Assembly (NCBI GenBank): GCA_026388495.1
Contig: JAPLJQ010000350.1
Span: 1 to 12,249, forward strand
Direction of reading: 5' to 3'
Source of the DNA: Deltaproteobacteria bacterium
GTDB taxonomy: Bacteria; Desulfobacterota; Syntrophia; Syntrophales; UBA2185
DNA length: 12,249 nt
A program made the translations under genes and the position numbers. The notes below the pieces were generated by a model. The model had not been told where the DNA came from, made no database searches, and was given only the letters and a program-made list of their open reading frames with translations. Below, in pieces: positions 1 to 8,250 of the stretch (positions are counted from its first letter, which is position 1; each line of letters starts with the position of its first letter).

Positions 1-1
1 C

Positions 2-1861
2 ACAACGCTTTTGGATACCATTCCCAGCCCAGTCTTCTTCAAGGATACCGCAGGAAAATATTTGGGATGTAACCGCGCCTTCGAGGAGTTTTATGGCATG
101 TCCAGAAAAGAGATTATAGGCAAAAGTGTTTACGATATGGCACCTATAGAAATAGCTTGTAAATATGCAGAGAAGGATCAGGAGTTGTTTGATCGACCTG
201 GCAGTCAAACATATGAATGGAAGGTAAAAACTGTTAACGGATCGGCAAGAGAAGTGATTTTCAATAAAGCCACTTTCACGGATTCCAGCGAAAATGTTGC
301 AGGACTGATTGGCGTAATCCTCGACATTACCGAGCGCAAGCAGGCAGAGCAACGGCTAAGCGAAGAAGTGGCTTTGAAGAACTTCCTGCTCGACTTGAAC
401 GAGAAAGCGCCTGCGTTGACAGATAAAGATCTCTACGACTACGTTCTGGATCACGTGGTCCGTTTAACCGACAGCGCCATCGGCTTCTTTCACCTCGTAT
501 CCGATGACCAGAAGAACGTCATTCTGACGACCTGGAATACGGAAGCGCTCAATAACTGCACGGCATCTTATGCAACCCATTATCCAATCGATCAGGCAGG
601 CAACTGGGCTGATTGTGTTCGTTTCAGACGTCCCGTCGTTTATAATGAATTTTCCAGTTCTCCCAACCAGAAAGGACTTCCGGAAGGGCACACCCCCGTA
701 AGACGGTTCATGAGTGTCCCTGTTGTGGAGGGAGACAAAGTCCGGATCATATTCGGTGTGGGAAACAAATCTGAAGAGTACAGTTTGCTTGATGCCGGCC
801 GGCTCCAAATAGTGGCCAACGACCTGCAGAGGATCATGGCGCAACGCCGAGCGGAAACAGCCTTAAGCAGGAGTGAAGCTTATTTCCGATCGCTCATCGA
901 AAACGCCGCCGACATCATAACGATAGTGGACGGCATCGTTCGCTACATAAGCCCCTCTGTGGAACGCGTGGCGGGGCTTAAAACATCAGAGTTAATTGGC
1001 CGAAACATCTTTGAGTATGTTCATCCGGATGACGTATCCGCTGCAACGGATATCCTCGTTCGTGCTGTTCAAAACCCAGGGGTCATATTATCTGCAGAAT
1101 TCCGTTTACGGCATAATCATGGTTCATGGCATATTTTTGAAATAGCTGCTCAAAACCTGCTGGAAAATGAGATGGTGAAGGGAATTGTCATCAATTCCCA
1201 CGATATTACAGGGCGCAGGCAGGCGGAGGCGAAGGTCAAGGCCTCCCTGCGGGAGAAGGAGACCCTGCTTAAGGAGATTCATCACCGGGTAAAGAACAAT
1301 CTTCAGGTCATATCGAGCCTCCTTTCTCTACAGTCCCAGTATCTCGAGGACAAAGGGCTCCTGGAGATATTCAGGGAAAGTGAGAACCGGGTGAGAACCA
1401 TGGCCCTGGTACATGAAATGTTGTACCAGTCGGAGGATCTGTCTGCGATCGGATTCGACAGTTTCATCAGAAATCTTGTCGGGTTTCTTCTCCAGTCGTA
1501 CCGCACAGATTCATCAGCCATCAAGGTCAATCTGGATGTGCATGACATACACCTCGATATTGCTGCGGCCATCCCCTTCGGATTGATTTTGAACGAGCTG
1601 ATTTCCAATGCCCTGAAGCATGCTTTTCCGGGGGAGGCGGAAGGAAAGATAACCCTTATCATGAGAGTGGAGGGGGACCGGATCGTGGCGCGGTTTCAGG
1701 ACAGTGGTGTCGGCTTTCCGGAAACACTTGATTTTCGCAATACCCAATCCCTGGGTTTACAACTGATCAACATCCTGGTGGGGCAGCTCAGGGGCACGAT
1801 TGAACTTGCGGTCGATGGTGGCACCACATTTAACATAACATTTCCCATACCGGACAAGTAG
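2..1861 (+). CDS. PAS-GAF-PAS sensor histidine kinase, HisKA_2 type (5' end outside window)
   Basis: Sensor kinase of a two-component system, expected to autophosphorylate a histidine and pass the phosphate to receiver proteins. No membrane segment is visible, so what is seen looks cytoplasmic. Numbering from the TTG at 11: PAS 1 about 1-112, GAF about 120-280, PAS 2 about 288-405, HisKA_2 dimerisation region about 412-495, HATPase about 515-612. The H-box is EIHHRVKNNLQ, with H425 (before RVKNN) the likely phosphoacceptor. The N-box LNELISNALKHAF includes N533; the G-boxes are DSGVGFP (564-570) and SLGLQLI (580-586). The frame stays open to the window edge and the visible start lies inside PAS 1 (LLDTIPSPVFFKD), so the gene almost certainly begins upstream and the TTG is not its start. 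Its stop lies 13 bp before the next gene, so the two are probably cotranscribed and the hybrid downstream is a likely partner. The ligand sensed by the PAS and GAF domains cannot be read from sequence. Confidence 0.92.
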   Translation, partial: TTLLDTIPSPVFFKDTAGKYLGCNRAFEEFYGMSRKEIIGKSVYDMAPIEIACKYAEKDQELFDRPGSQTYEWKVKTVNGSAREVIFNKATFTDSSENVAGLIGVILDITERKQAEQRLSEEVALKNFLLDLNEKAPALTDKDLYDYVLDHVVRLTDSAIGFFHLVSDDQKNVILTTWNTEALNNCTASYATHYPIDQAGNWADCVRFRRPVVYNEFSSSPNQKGLPEGHTPVRRFMSVPVVEGDKVRIIFGVGNKSEEYSLLDAGRLQIVANDLQRIMAQRRAETALSRSEAYFRSLIENAADIITIVDGIVRYISPSVERVAGLKTSELIGRNIFEYVHPDDVSAATDILVRAVQNPGVILSAEFRLRHNHGSWHIFEIAAQNLLENEMVKGIVINSHDITGRRQAEAKVKASLREKETLLKEIHHRVKNNLQVISSLLSLQSQYLEDKGLLEIFRESENRVRTMALVHEMLYQSEDLSAIGFDSFIRNLVGFLLQSYRTDSSAIKVNLDVHDIHLDIAAAIPFGLILNELISNALKHAFPGEAEGKITLIMRVEGDRIVARFQDSGVGFPETLDFRNTQSLGLQLINILVGQLRGTIELAVDGGTTFNITFPIPDK

Positions 1862-1874
1862 GAGTAGTAAGATT

Positions 1875-3047
1875 ATGGAAGGGAAACGGATACTGGTCGT
1901 TGAAGATGAAAAGATTGTTGCTTTAGACATTGCCAGGAAGCTGGAGAAGCTGGGGTATAGCGTCAATGCCATGGTATCATGCGGGGAGGCGGCGCTTGAG
2001 AGTATCCAGGGAGACCGTCCGGATCTGGTTTTGATGGACATTGAATTGGATGGGGAGATGGATGGGATACAGGCTACCGCACAGATTCAGTCCATCTACG
2101 ATATTCCCGTAGTTTACATGACTGCATATGCCGATGAAAAAACACTGGGAAGGGCAAAGGTCACAGGACCTTTTGGATACGTCCTGAAACCGTTTGAGAC
2201 GAAAGATCTGCAGGTTGCCGTTGAATTGGCGCTATACAAGCACGGGATGGAGGCGGAACTTCTCAAGGCACGGAAGCTTGAATCCGTCGGCATTCTGGCA
2301 GGAGGCATTGCCCATGATTTCAATAATCTCCTGGCTGTCATTATGGGCTATATTAATCTTGCCAAAACACAATTGAAACCCGAAGACGATATTTATCAGA
2401 ACATGGAGATGGCTGAAAAGTCATGCCTTCAGGCCTCGGAACTCACAAAGCGGTTGATAACCTTTTCCAGGGGGGGAGCGCCCCTGCGAAAAGCGACTTC
2501 TCTTGCCGGATTGCTCAGAGGCTCGGTTGATCGAACTCTTCTCGGTTCCGACATCCGATGTAATCTGTCGCTGCCTGATGATCTCTGGCCTGTATTCATC
2601 GATGAGGGACAGATGAAGCAGGTCATCCATCATCTTGTAATGAATGCGAGAGAGGCCATGCCTGACGGCGGTTTAATAACTATCAGCGCTGAGAACAGTA
2701 AAGTAACCGAACGTGAAGGTTTTCCTCTGAAGGAAGGGACATATGTGCAATGTTCTTTCAAGGATCATGGTATAGGTATTCCCGGTGAGAACCTGTCCAG
2801 GATATTTGATCCGTATTTCACAACGAAAGACCGGTATAGCACCAAGGGAATGGGACTTGGACTCGCCATCTGTTATTCTATCATCAAAAGTCACGATGGA
2901 CTGATTACGGCGGCATCGGAACCGGGGTCGGGAGCCGCCTTCACTATTTATCTGCCTGCCGCTGCACCTCAGAGCGGTGTGCCGGCAGTGCGGAAAGGCG
3001 ACGCCACAGGGAATAGCATTGAAGAAGGTATTTCAAAGGAGGAGTAG
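1875..3047 (+). CDS. Hybrid response regulator-histidine kinase (REC-HisKA-HATPase)
   Basis: Cytoplasmic hybrid with an N-terminal CheY-like receiver (about 4-122) followed directly by a histidine kinase core. The receiver has the acidic pair at E10-D11, phosphoacceptor D55 (LVLMDI), T83 (YMTAY) and K105 (LKPF). The kinase has an H-box around H147 (GGIAHDFNNLL), an N-box with N257 (MNAREAMPDGG), a G1 box DHGIGIP from 297, an F-box FDPYFTTK and a G2 box GMGLGL at 325-330. It has no sensor domain, so its input is probably phosphorylation of the receiver by the upstream kinase (inference). The start has an AGGAG 10 nt upstream. The stop lies 4 bp before the next ATG, and that gene's ribosome-binding site is inside this gene's last codons, which suggests coupled translation. 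The receiver is a close paralogue of the next gene's receiver. The final 30 or so residues after GSGAAFTIYLP form an uncharacterised tail. Confidence 0.93.
   Translation: MEGKRILVVEDEKIVALDIARKLEKLGYSVNAMVSCGEAALESIQGDRPDLVLMDIELDGEMDGIQATAQIQSIYDIPVVYMTAYADEKTLGRAKVTGPFGYVLKPFETKDLQVAVELALYKHGMEAELLKARKLESVGILAGGIAHDFNNLLAVIMGYINLAKTQLKPEDDIYQNMEMAEKSCLQASELTKRLITFSRGGAPLRKATSLAGLLRGSVDRTLLGSDIRCNLSLPDDLWPVFIDEGQMKQVIHHLVMNAREAMPDGGLITISAENSKVTEREGFPLKEGTYVQCSFKDHGIGIPGENLSRIFDPYFTTKDRYSTKGMGLGLAICYSIIKSHDGLITAASEPGSGAAFTIYLPAAAPQSGVPAVRKGDATGNSIEEGISKEE
3036..3042 (+). promoter_or_regulatory. Ribosome-binding site inside the 3' end of the hybrid kinase gene
   Basis: AAGGAGG ends 9 nt before the ATG at 3052. 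The in-frame ATG at 2977 lies deep inside the previous gene, and the protein from 3052 (MERKRILVVEDE) lines up residue for residue with the start of the paralogous upstream receiver. Together these fix 3052 as the start. Confidence 0.8.
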
Positions 3048-3051
3048 GGTT

Positions 3052-4035
3052 ATGGAAAGGAAACGGATACTGGTTGTTGAAGATGAAAGCATCGTTGTCT
3101 TGGACATCGCCAAGCGTCTGAAGAGTCTGGGGTATGGCGTCAGCGCCATCGTATCCTCAGGAGAGGAGGCATTTGAAAGCGTCCGGAAAGACCATCCGGA
3201 TCTTGTCCTGATGGATATCGTACTGCAGAGAGAAATGGACGGGATACAGGCTGCCGCACTGATTCAGTCCTTATTCGATATCCCTGTGATCTACCTGACG
3301 GCGTATTCCGATGACAAGACCCTTGACAGGGCAAAGTTTACCGGACCTTTCGGATACATCACAAAACCGTTTGATACAAGAGACTTACAGATTGCCATCG
3401 AGATGGCCCTCTACAAGCATATCATTGACCGGTCCCTGAAAGAGAGCAATGCCCGCCTGGAAAAAAGCCTGAAGGGAACTATTGATGCCATCGCGGCAAT
3501 CGTTGAGCTTCGCGGTCCTTTTCTTTCAGGTTATCATCAGCGGGTGTCGCGCCTGGCTGCGGCGATTGCCGGAGAAATGGGATTGTCGGATTCCCAGGTG
3601 GAGGGAATACGACTGGTAGCCACCATCTACGATATCGGTCTTGTGCAAATGCCCATAGAAGTTCTTATGAACGTTGGTAGGTTAGAGGGAACAAACATGA
3701 CCATTTATCAGACTTACCCCCGGATTGGCTATGACATTTTGAATAAGGTCCCTTTTCCCTGGCCGATCGCTGAGATTGTCCTTCAGCATTGCGAGCGCTT
3801 CGATGGGTCAGGATTCCCGGGAGGGATCAAGGGCGATGACATCCTCATGGAGGCGCGGATCCTGGCAGTGGCGGATACCATCGCGGCCATGACGTCTCAC
3901 CGGACGTACCGACCCGCTCTGGAAATGAATAAGGCACTGGAAGAGATTGCAAATAATAAGGGAATCCTCTATGACCCGAAGGTCGTGAACGCCTGTTTAC
4001 AGCTTTTTAATGAGAAAGGATATAAACTCGAATGA
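3052..4035 (+). CDS. Response regulator with degenerate HD-GYP output domain
   Basis: A 327-residue protein with an N-terminal receiver (about 4-123; D55, T83, K105 intact) and a C-terminal HD-GYP-like domain (about 140-325). Intact HD-GYP domains hydrolyse cyclic-di-GMP with a metal centre built from conserved His, Asp and Glu. Here most of the signature is changed: the HD pair reads Y193-D194, the HDIGK lysine is L197, the downstream metal histidine is Y222 (QTYPRIG), the HH pair is H246-C247 (QHCER), GYP is GFP (254-256), and the early RDPYTAGH segment reads RGPFLSGY (154-161). E152, H246 and D275 (LAVAD) survive. The frame is uninterrupted and the fold-forming C-terminal half is well conserved (52 of 93 residues identical to the intact HD-GYP encoded at 6704-7780). 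This looks like a protein retained without catalysis, perhaps for binding ligand or partner, rather than a decaying gene. It is the last gene of the operon and faces the convergent cyclase gene 61 bp away. Confidence 0.92.
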   Translation: MERKRILVVEDESIVVLDIAKRLKSLGYGVSAIVSSGEEAFESVRKDHPDLVLMDIVLQREMDGIQAAALIQSLFDIPVIYLTAYSDDKTLDRAKFTGPFGYITKPFDTRDLQIAIEMALYKHIIDRSLKESNARLEKSLKGTIDAIAAIVELRGPFLSGYHQRVSRLAAAIAGEMGLSDSQVEGIRLVATIYDIGLVQMPIEVLMNVGRLEGTNMTIYQTYPRIGYDILNKVPFPWPIAEIVLQHCERFDGSGFPGGIKGDDILMEARILAVADTIAAMTSHRTYRPALEMNKALEEIANNKGILYDPKVVNACLQLFNEKGYKLE

Positions 4036-4096
4036 CAATTTCATGCGTCATCACCTTGGCAAGGGTGAGGGTTGAGGGTCAATTCCACGCAGCGAA

Positions 4097-6682
4097 TCAT
4101 ACATTTGTCTTTTCTTGGCCAATTATCCTGTAAATTTTCAGTTTTTCCGAATTGTTATCCGGTGCATAATGGTCGATTTCCTCGACATTGAGAGGAGATT
4201 GACAGGCATAGTATGTTTTTTCACTGATGAGAATACCATTTGGCCAGGGTTTGCACAACGACTGAAGCTTGAAGACAAAATTGACGGAATCTCCGATCAC
4301 CGTGTAGTCCATCTTTTTGTCGAAACCGATATTGCCCACGACCACTTCGCCCGTATGGATACTGACCCCCATGGTCAGGGAGGCCCCAAAGCGTTTCTGA
4401 AGATAATCGGTAACGCCTTCCATGGCCTTTTGCATTTCAAGCGCCGCTGAGATGGCGTTATCGGCATCCGAGGGACTTGAGACAGGGGCGCCGAAAAGAG
4501 CCAGAAAACCGTCCCCCAGATACTTGTCCACGATTCCGTGATGTTTGAAGACAATTTCCCCCATGGCGGCAAAAAAGTAATTCAGGATGGCCACGGTCTT
4601 CTGGGGGCCAACTTTATGGGAAAGAATGGAATAGCCCCGGATATCGATGTCCAGGAGGGTGATGATCTTGAATTCGTCTATGACGGGTCTTTCTTCCGTG
4701 CCGTGTGTGATCTTGTCGATGACTTCCTTGGGCACGAATTTTTGAAACATGTTGCGAATGGCCCTTTCCTTTTCAGCCATGGTCAGGGTTTCTCCATAGA
4801 GACGCGCGTTTTCCATGGCGATGCTGACCGTTGTGGCAATGGACTGCAAGAGCTGGAGATCGCCCTGCGCAAATTCTCCCTGGCGTTTATTCAGCACCTC
4901 GATTACGCCGAGCACTTTCCCCTGGGAAATCAGGGGGACGCAGAGGACGGATCTGCTTTCAAAGCCCGTCATACGGTCGAAATCAGGATGGAAATGTTTG
5001 GATTCTTTTGCATTTCTGACGATGACGGACTCGCCCCTCGCTGCGGAATAACCCGCAATCCCTTTCCCGAGTTTGAACCGGCTTCCTTTCAGGATGTCAA
5101 CATTGGCAATGATATTGAAAGCTACTTTGAATTCCAGTTCGTTTCCGTCCAGGAGCATCAAAGAACCGGCCTCAACATCCATAATGACCTGAATCATGTC
5201 CATGGTATGCTGCAGAACCTTGTCCATGTCGAAGGTAGAGGCAGCCAGGGCGCCGCCTATTTGTCTGAGGGTATCCAGTTCCTGGTTTCTTCTGGCAAAG
5301 GCAATGAGCAATTTTTCCTTTTCGATGGCGCGGGAAAGGCTATCTGCCATGGATTCTATCACGTTATCCGCATTGCTGACTGTTTCATGCGGAAGGTTAC
5401 ACAGGATAAGGATGCCCGTTACCTGCCCTTCTGTTTTCAATGGCGCCAAAAAGGCATTGCGCGCGCCCTGTGCGATAAATATCTCCATCTCAACCGGATG
5501 AGTGATACTATCCATATCGTGAAGCATTAGCGGCCGCTGCTGTTTCATCACTTTGCTGAAGATGGTGCCGTCAAAGGGGTAGGTATGGCTCTTATTGAGT
5601 CCCGTTGGAATAAAGGTCAGGAAATCCACAATATGCAGATACTGCCGGGTGTCTTCATCCAGGATCATGACGATGGCCAGCTCGTAAGGGATGACAGCCC
5701 TCATTTCATGAAAAATGGCGTGAAGAAGTTCGCTGCCCCGAAAGCTTGAGTTGATAATCGAAGAAAGATTTTCCATGGTTTTAATCTGCATGGACTGATA
5801 TTCGTTTTCTCTCAGGAGGCGCAGGTTATCGTAGGTAAAGGCCGCATTGCTCAACAGGGGAATCAGAACATCAACATCCTCCTGTGTAAAGGGTTTTTCC
5901 AACTTCCTTCTGGAGACGGTCAGCACGCCGATGACGTCGTTAATCGTTTTTAAAGGCATGCATATAAACGATTTCGTGGAATATTGGGGTCGGGATTGAC
6001 GCCCGATACGCATGTCCGTTTCAATGTCTTCAACCAGAAAAGGGGCTTTATTGATCACGGCATACTTGGCAACGCTGTCGGCAAAGCTTGTGCGATCCCC
6101 TTTTTTTGCGAAATCAGATAGGCCGATGCTGGCCTCGATGACAAAGACATCCCGCTTCGGCTTCTCCAGGATCATGACGGATCCGATATCCGCACCGGCC
6201 AGCTTCAAGGCCCGCTCCAGGGTGATATAAAGCAGGTCCTCCGTGTTGAATGTCATATAGCAAAGATCGGAGAGTTCTTTCAGCGTGGAAATTTCAGATG
6301 TCTTTTTTTCCAGGTTTCTGAAACTGCTCCTCAATTCATGCTCAAGGGTCTGAAAGGAATGGACAATGCCCTTCAATTCATCTTCCGCCAGAGGCGTCTG
6401 AGATGGAGAAAACTCTGTCTCTATTACTTGCGAAATGTCTCTGGATATGCGGCTGATCTCGTCGAACATCTTGCGAAGCATGATGAAACCGAAGAAGGAA
6501 AAAAGGAGGAATATCATGAAATAAATGGGGATGTATTCGTCGCTCAGGATATCGTACTTCATGGCGAAGTACATGAATCCCGCAATAGGCACCAGAAAGA
6601 AAAGGCCGAATATAACGGAGAGTTTATAGTAGAGGCCCTGTTTTTCAAGGGAGAACTTATAAAACCATTTCCCGAGATTCAT
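4097..6682 (-). CDS. Membrane-anchored triple-GAF class III adenylate/guanylate cyclase
   Basis: An 861-residue protein expected to make cAMP (less likely cGMP) at the inner membrane. Two N-terminal membrane segments (about 22-42 and 50-69) are joined by a very short loop, followed by a linker helix (70-130), three GAF domains (about 135-290, 300-455, 470-627) and a class III cyclase domain (about 668-853). Metal aspartates are D680 (DIRGYS) and D724 (GDGFLALFG). The purine-selecting pair appears to be K720 (VDK) and T794 (DYTVIGD), a Lys/Thr pair typical of class IIIb adenylate cyclases. Transition-state N801 is present, but the usual arginine four residues on (consensus VNxxxRL) is K805. 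With almost no periplasmic loop, signals probably enter through the GAF domains. The start has AGGAG 9-10 nt upstream and lies 21 bp after the HD-GYP gene's stop, so the two are likely cotranscribed. Length and domain order otherwise look complete. Confidence 0.92.
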   Translation of the reverse strand: MNLGKWFYKFSLEKQGLYYKLSVIFGLFFLVPIAGFMYFAMKYDILSDEYIPIYFMIFLLFSFFGFIMLRKMFDEISRISRDISQVIETEFSPSQTPLAEDELKGIVHSFQTLEHELRSSFRNLEKKTSEISTLKELSDLCYMTFNTEDLLYITLERALKLAGADIGSVMILEKPKRDVFVIEASIGLSDFAKKGDRTSFADSVAKYAVINKAPFLVEDIETDMRIGRQSRPQYSTKSFICMPLKTINDVIGVLTVSRRKLEKPFTQEDVDVLIPLLSNAAFTYDNLRLLRENEYQSMQIKTMENLSSIINSSFRGSELLHAIFHEMRAVIPYELAIVMILDEDTRQYLHIVDFLTFIPTGLNKSHTYPFDGTIFSKVMKQQRPLMLHDMDSITHPVEMEIFIAQGARNAFLAPLKTEGQVTGILILCNLPHETVSNADNVIESMADSLSRAIEKEKLLIAFARRNQELDTLRQIGGALAASTFDMDKVLQHTMDMIQVIMDVEAGSLMLLDGNELEFKVAFNIIANVDILKGSRFKLGKGIAGYSAARGESVIVRNAKESKHFHPDFDRMTGFESRSVLCVPLISQGKVLGVIEVLNKRQGEFAQGDLQLLQSIATTVSIAMENARLYGETLTMAEKERAIRNMFQKFVPKEVIDKITHGTEERPVIDEFKIITLLDIDIRGYSILSHKVGPQKTVAILNYFFAAMGEIVFKHHGIVDKYLGDGFLALFGAPVSSPSDADNAISAALEMQKAMEGVTDYLQKRFGASLTMGVSIHTGEVVVGNIGFDKKMDYTVIGDSVNFVFKLQSLCKPWPNGILISEKTYYACQSPLNVEEIDHYAPDNNSEKLKIYRIIGQEKTNV

Positions 6683-6703
6683 GGCGCCTGTCTCCTGCTC
6701 GTT

Positions 6704-7780
6704 TTAAATGAAATAGAAATCCTTTTCACGGAATAGTTTAAGGCAAGTATCAACGACGTTTGCGTCATAGGGTGTGCCGCTCCCATTTGAAATAATCTCC
6801 AAGGCATGATCTAAACCGAGAGCCGGACGATATGGCCGGTGCGAGGCAATGGCTTCCACCACGTCTGCCACTGCCAGGATCTTTGACTCAATCAGTGTGT
6901 CTTTGCCGATTAGACCGTTGGGATAGCCGGAACCGTCCATTCTTTCGTGGTGTTCCAGAATGATCCTCGCAATGGGCCAGGGAAACTCTATGTCCTTCAG
7001 TATGTCGTATCCGGATTGGGCATGCGTTTTTATCAGGCTAAATTCAATTTCTGTGAGCTTTGTCGGTTTGCTCAGAATCTCTGCAGGAACGGATATCTTG
7101 CCGATATCATGAATGGCCCCGGCCATCCGGATGCCATCCACCTGTTCCGCTGGAAGGCCAATCTCACAGGCGATGGCCCAGGCGAGGTCTGCGACCCGTT
7201 TCTGATGACCCGCCGTGTAGGGATCCCTTGTTTCCACGGTCAGGGCCAGGGTCTGAATGGTTCCCCCAATGGCCTTGCGAAGGTTTTCCATCGAGGCCTT
7301 GAGCTGTTCTTCAAATATCTTTTGCTCCCGTAGAATGGTTCTTTCCCTGAGAACACGTTTGAGCCGGATAATCAGTTCCTTGATGCCTACGGGCTTCTGC
7401 ATGAAGTCGCTCACGCCGAGGTCAATGATACTTTCATAGGTGAAGTTCTTTACAAAGCCCGTCATCATGATTACGTCGGTGTCATATTTTCCCCGGATTA
7501 TCCTGGTGAGCTCCATGCCGTCCATGTGCGGCATCATGATATCCGTAATAACGACATCCACGGGTTCCTGTTCCATAACGGTCAAGGCTTCCTTGCCATT
7601 ACCTGCGACGGAACATCGATATCCTTCGTATTGAATGACTTCACACAGAATGTCCCGGATGGATTTTTCGTCATCCACGACGAGGATGTGGTCCTGATGC
7701 GGGCTTCTCTGTTCCTGTCGGTTCATTTGTTTTTCTTGCATAGAAAGGCCTATTGTCCCTTTTTCAGATAAGTGATCCAT
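6704..7780 (-). CDS. Response regulator with intact HD-GYP phosphodiesterase domain
   Basis: Probable phosphorylation-controlled cyclic-di-GMP phosphodiesterase of the cytoplasm, 358 residues. The receiver spans about 31-148, with acidic pair D36-D37, phosphoacceptor D80 (VVITDIMMP), T107 and K129 (QKP). A helical linker (148-170) leads to the HD-GYP domain (about 172-352). The catalytic signature is complete: E183, H192 (RDPYTAGH), H224-D225 and K228 (HDIGK), H253 (KTHAQSG), H277-H278 (HHERMDGSGYP) and D306 (LAVAD). It lies between the lipoprotein gene (19-bp gap) and the cyclase gene (21-bp gap), all in one direction, which indicates an operon. The start is uncertain: the ATG at 7780 has no clear ribosome-binding site, and ATGs at codons 14 and 19 (7741, 7726) also lie before the receiver. 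No cognate kinase is adjacent on this strand; the kinases at 2-3047 are possible partners. Confidence 0.93.
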   Translation of the reverse strand: MDHLSEKGTIGLSMQEKQMNRQEQRSPHQDHILVVDDEKSIRDILCEVIQYEGYRCSVAGNGKEALTVMEQEPVDVVITDIMMPHMDGMELTRIIRGKYDTDVIMMTGFVKNFTYESIIDLGVSDFMQKPVGIKELIIRLKRVLRERTILREQKIFEEQLKASMENLRKAIGGTIQTLALTVETRDPYTAGHQKRVADLAWAIACEIGLPAEQVDGIRMAGAIHDIGKISVPAEILSKPTKLTEIEFSLIKTHAQSGYDILKDIEFPWPIARIILEHHERMDGSGYPNGLIGKDTLIESKILAVADVVEAIASHRPYRPALGLDHALEIISNGSGTPYDANVVDTCLKLFREKDFYFI

Positions 7781-7799
7781 GAGTCAGGCCGATAATGAT

Positions 7800-8240
7800 T
7801 CATGGCTTTTCCTGGTTCTGGGCTTTCAGAAGGCTGTTGGCTATTTTCTCGTGAATGAGTTGAGATGCCATATTGTTGCCGGCCATTCCGATCCGGATAG
7901 CAACCATCGTTTTCTCCGGAGAGACATATTCAATGTTGATCTGGACCTTCTCATCCTGGACGACAGCGGTCATGGCGCCGGTGGAAATTTTCATTTTCTT
8001 GTCGAGGCCGGATGCCTTCATATCCGTCATGGTTTTTTCGCAGGCCTTCCATACTTTATCGAGAGAAAAGTTGTAACTTGTGGTCAGATACCCGTCCGTA
8101 AAGATGAAATTCCCGGAACGGACCCCCATGGTTTTTCCACCCACGGTGAGTGCAGCATCGCACCCGGAAAGCAGCAGAACACTGATGCACAATATGAGAA
8201 TTCCCCGAAATATGTCTAACGCCATTTTCTTTGTTTTCAT
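7800..8240 (-). CDS. DUF3568-like lipoprotein
   Basis: A 146-residue predicted lipoprotein of unknown function. The N-terminus is a lipoprotein signal peptide: KTKK, a hydrophobic stretch at about 8-24, and lipobox LSGC with C27 the lipidated cysteine. Residue +2 is Asp, which in enterobacteria favours retention in the inner membrane; whether that holds here is unknown. The mature part (TTSYNFSLDKVWKACEKTM, then an alternating-strand stretch ending near NNMASQLIHEKI) resembles my recollection of DUF3568, a family of small periplasmic proteins. The ATG at 8240 is chosen over one 48 bp upstream because GGGAGGT lies about 10 nt before it and the signal peptide begins there. It is the first gene of an operon with the HD-GYP regulator and the cyclase, so a role in sensing at the envelope is possible, but that rests on position only. 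Confidence 0.85.
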   Translation of the reverse strand: MKTKKMALDIFRGILILCISVLLLSGCDAALTVGGKTMGVRSGNFIFTDGYLTTSYNFSLDKVWKACEKTMTDMKASGLDKKMKISTGAMTAVVQDEKVQINIEYVSPEKTMVAIRIGMAGNNMASQLIHEKIANSLLKAQNQEKP

Positions 8241-8250
8241 TTCTTTATCT

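Noticed and set aside
464..844. A 126-codon minus-strand frame inside the first kinase gene
   Set aside because: It is antisense to the GAF domain, has no domain of its own and no convincing ribosome-binding site.
3052..4035. Frameshift or sequencing error as the cause of the lost HD-GYP residues
   Set aside because: The changes are spread single-residue substitutions in an open frame with conserved sequence between them, which a frameshift would not give.
4049..4070. Possible bidirectional terminator between convergent genes (TCACCTT-ggc-AAGGGTGA)
   Set aside because: The stem is short with a bulge and has no T-tract on either side, so it is too weak to annotate.
4538..5530. A 330-codon open frame on the + strand
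   Set aside because: It lies wholly antisense to the GAF3/GAF2 part of the cyclase gene, has no recognisable domain, and the minus-strand frame has clear domains throughout.
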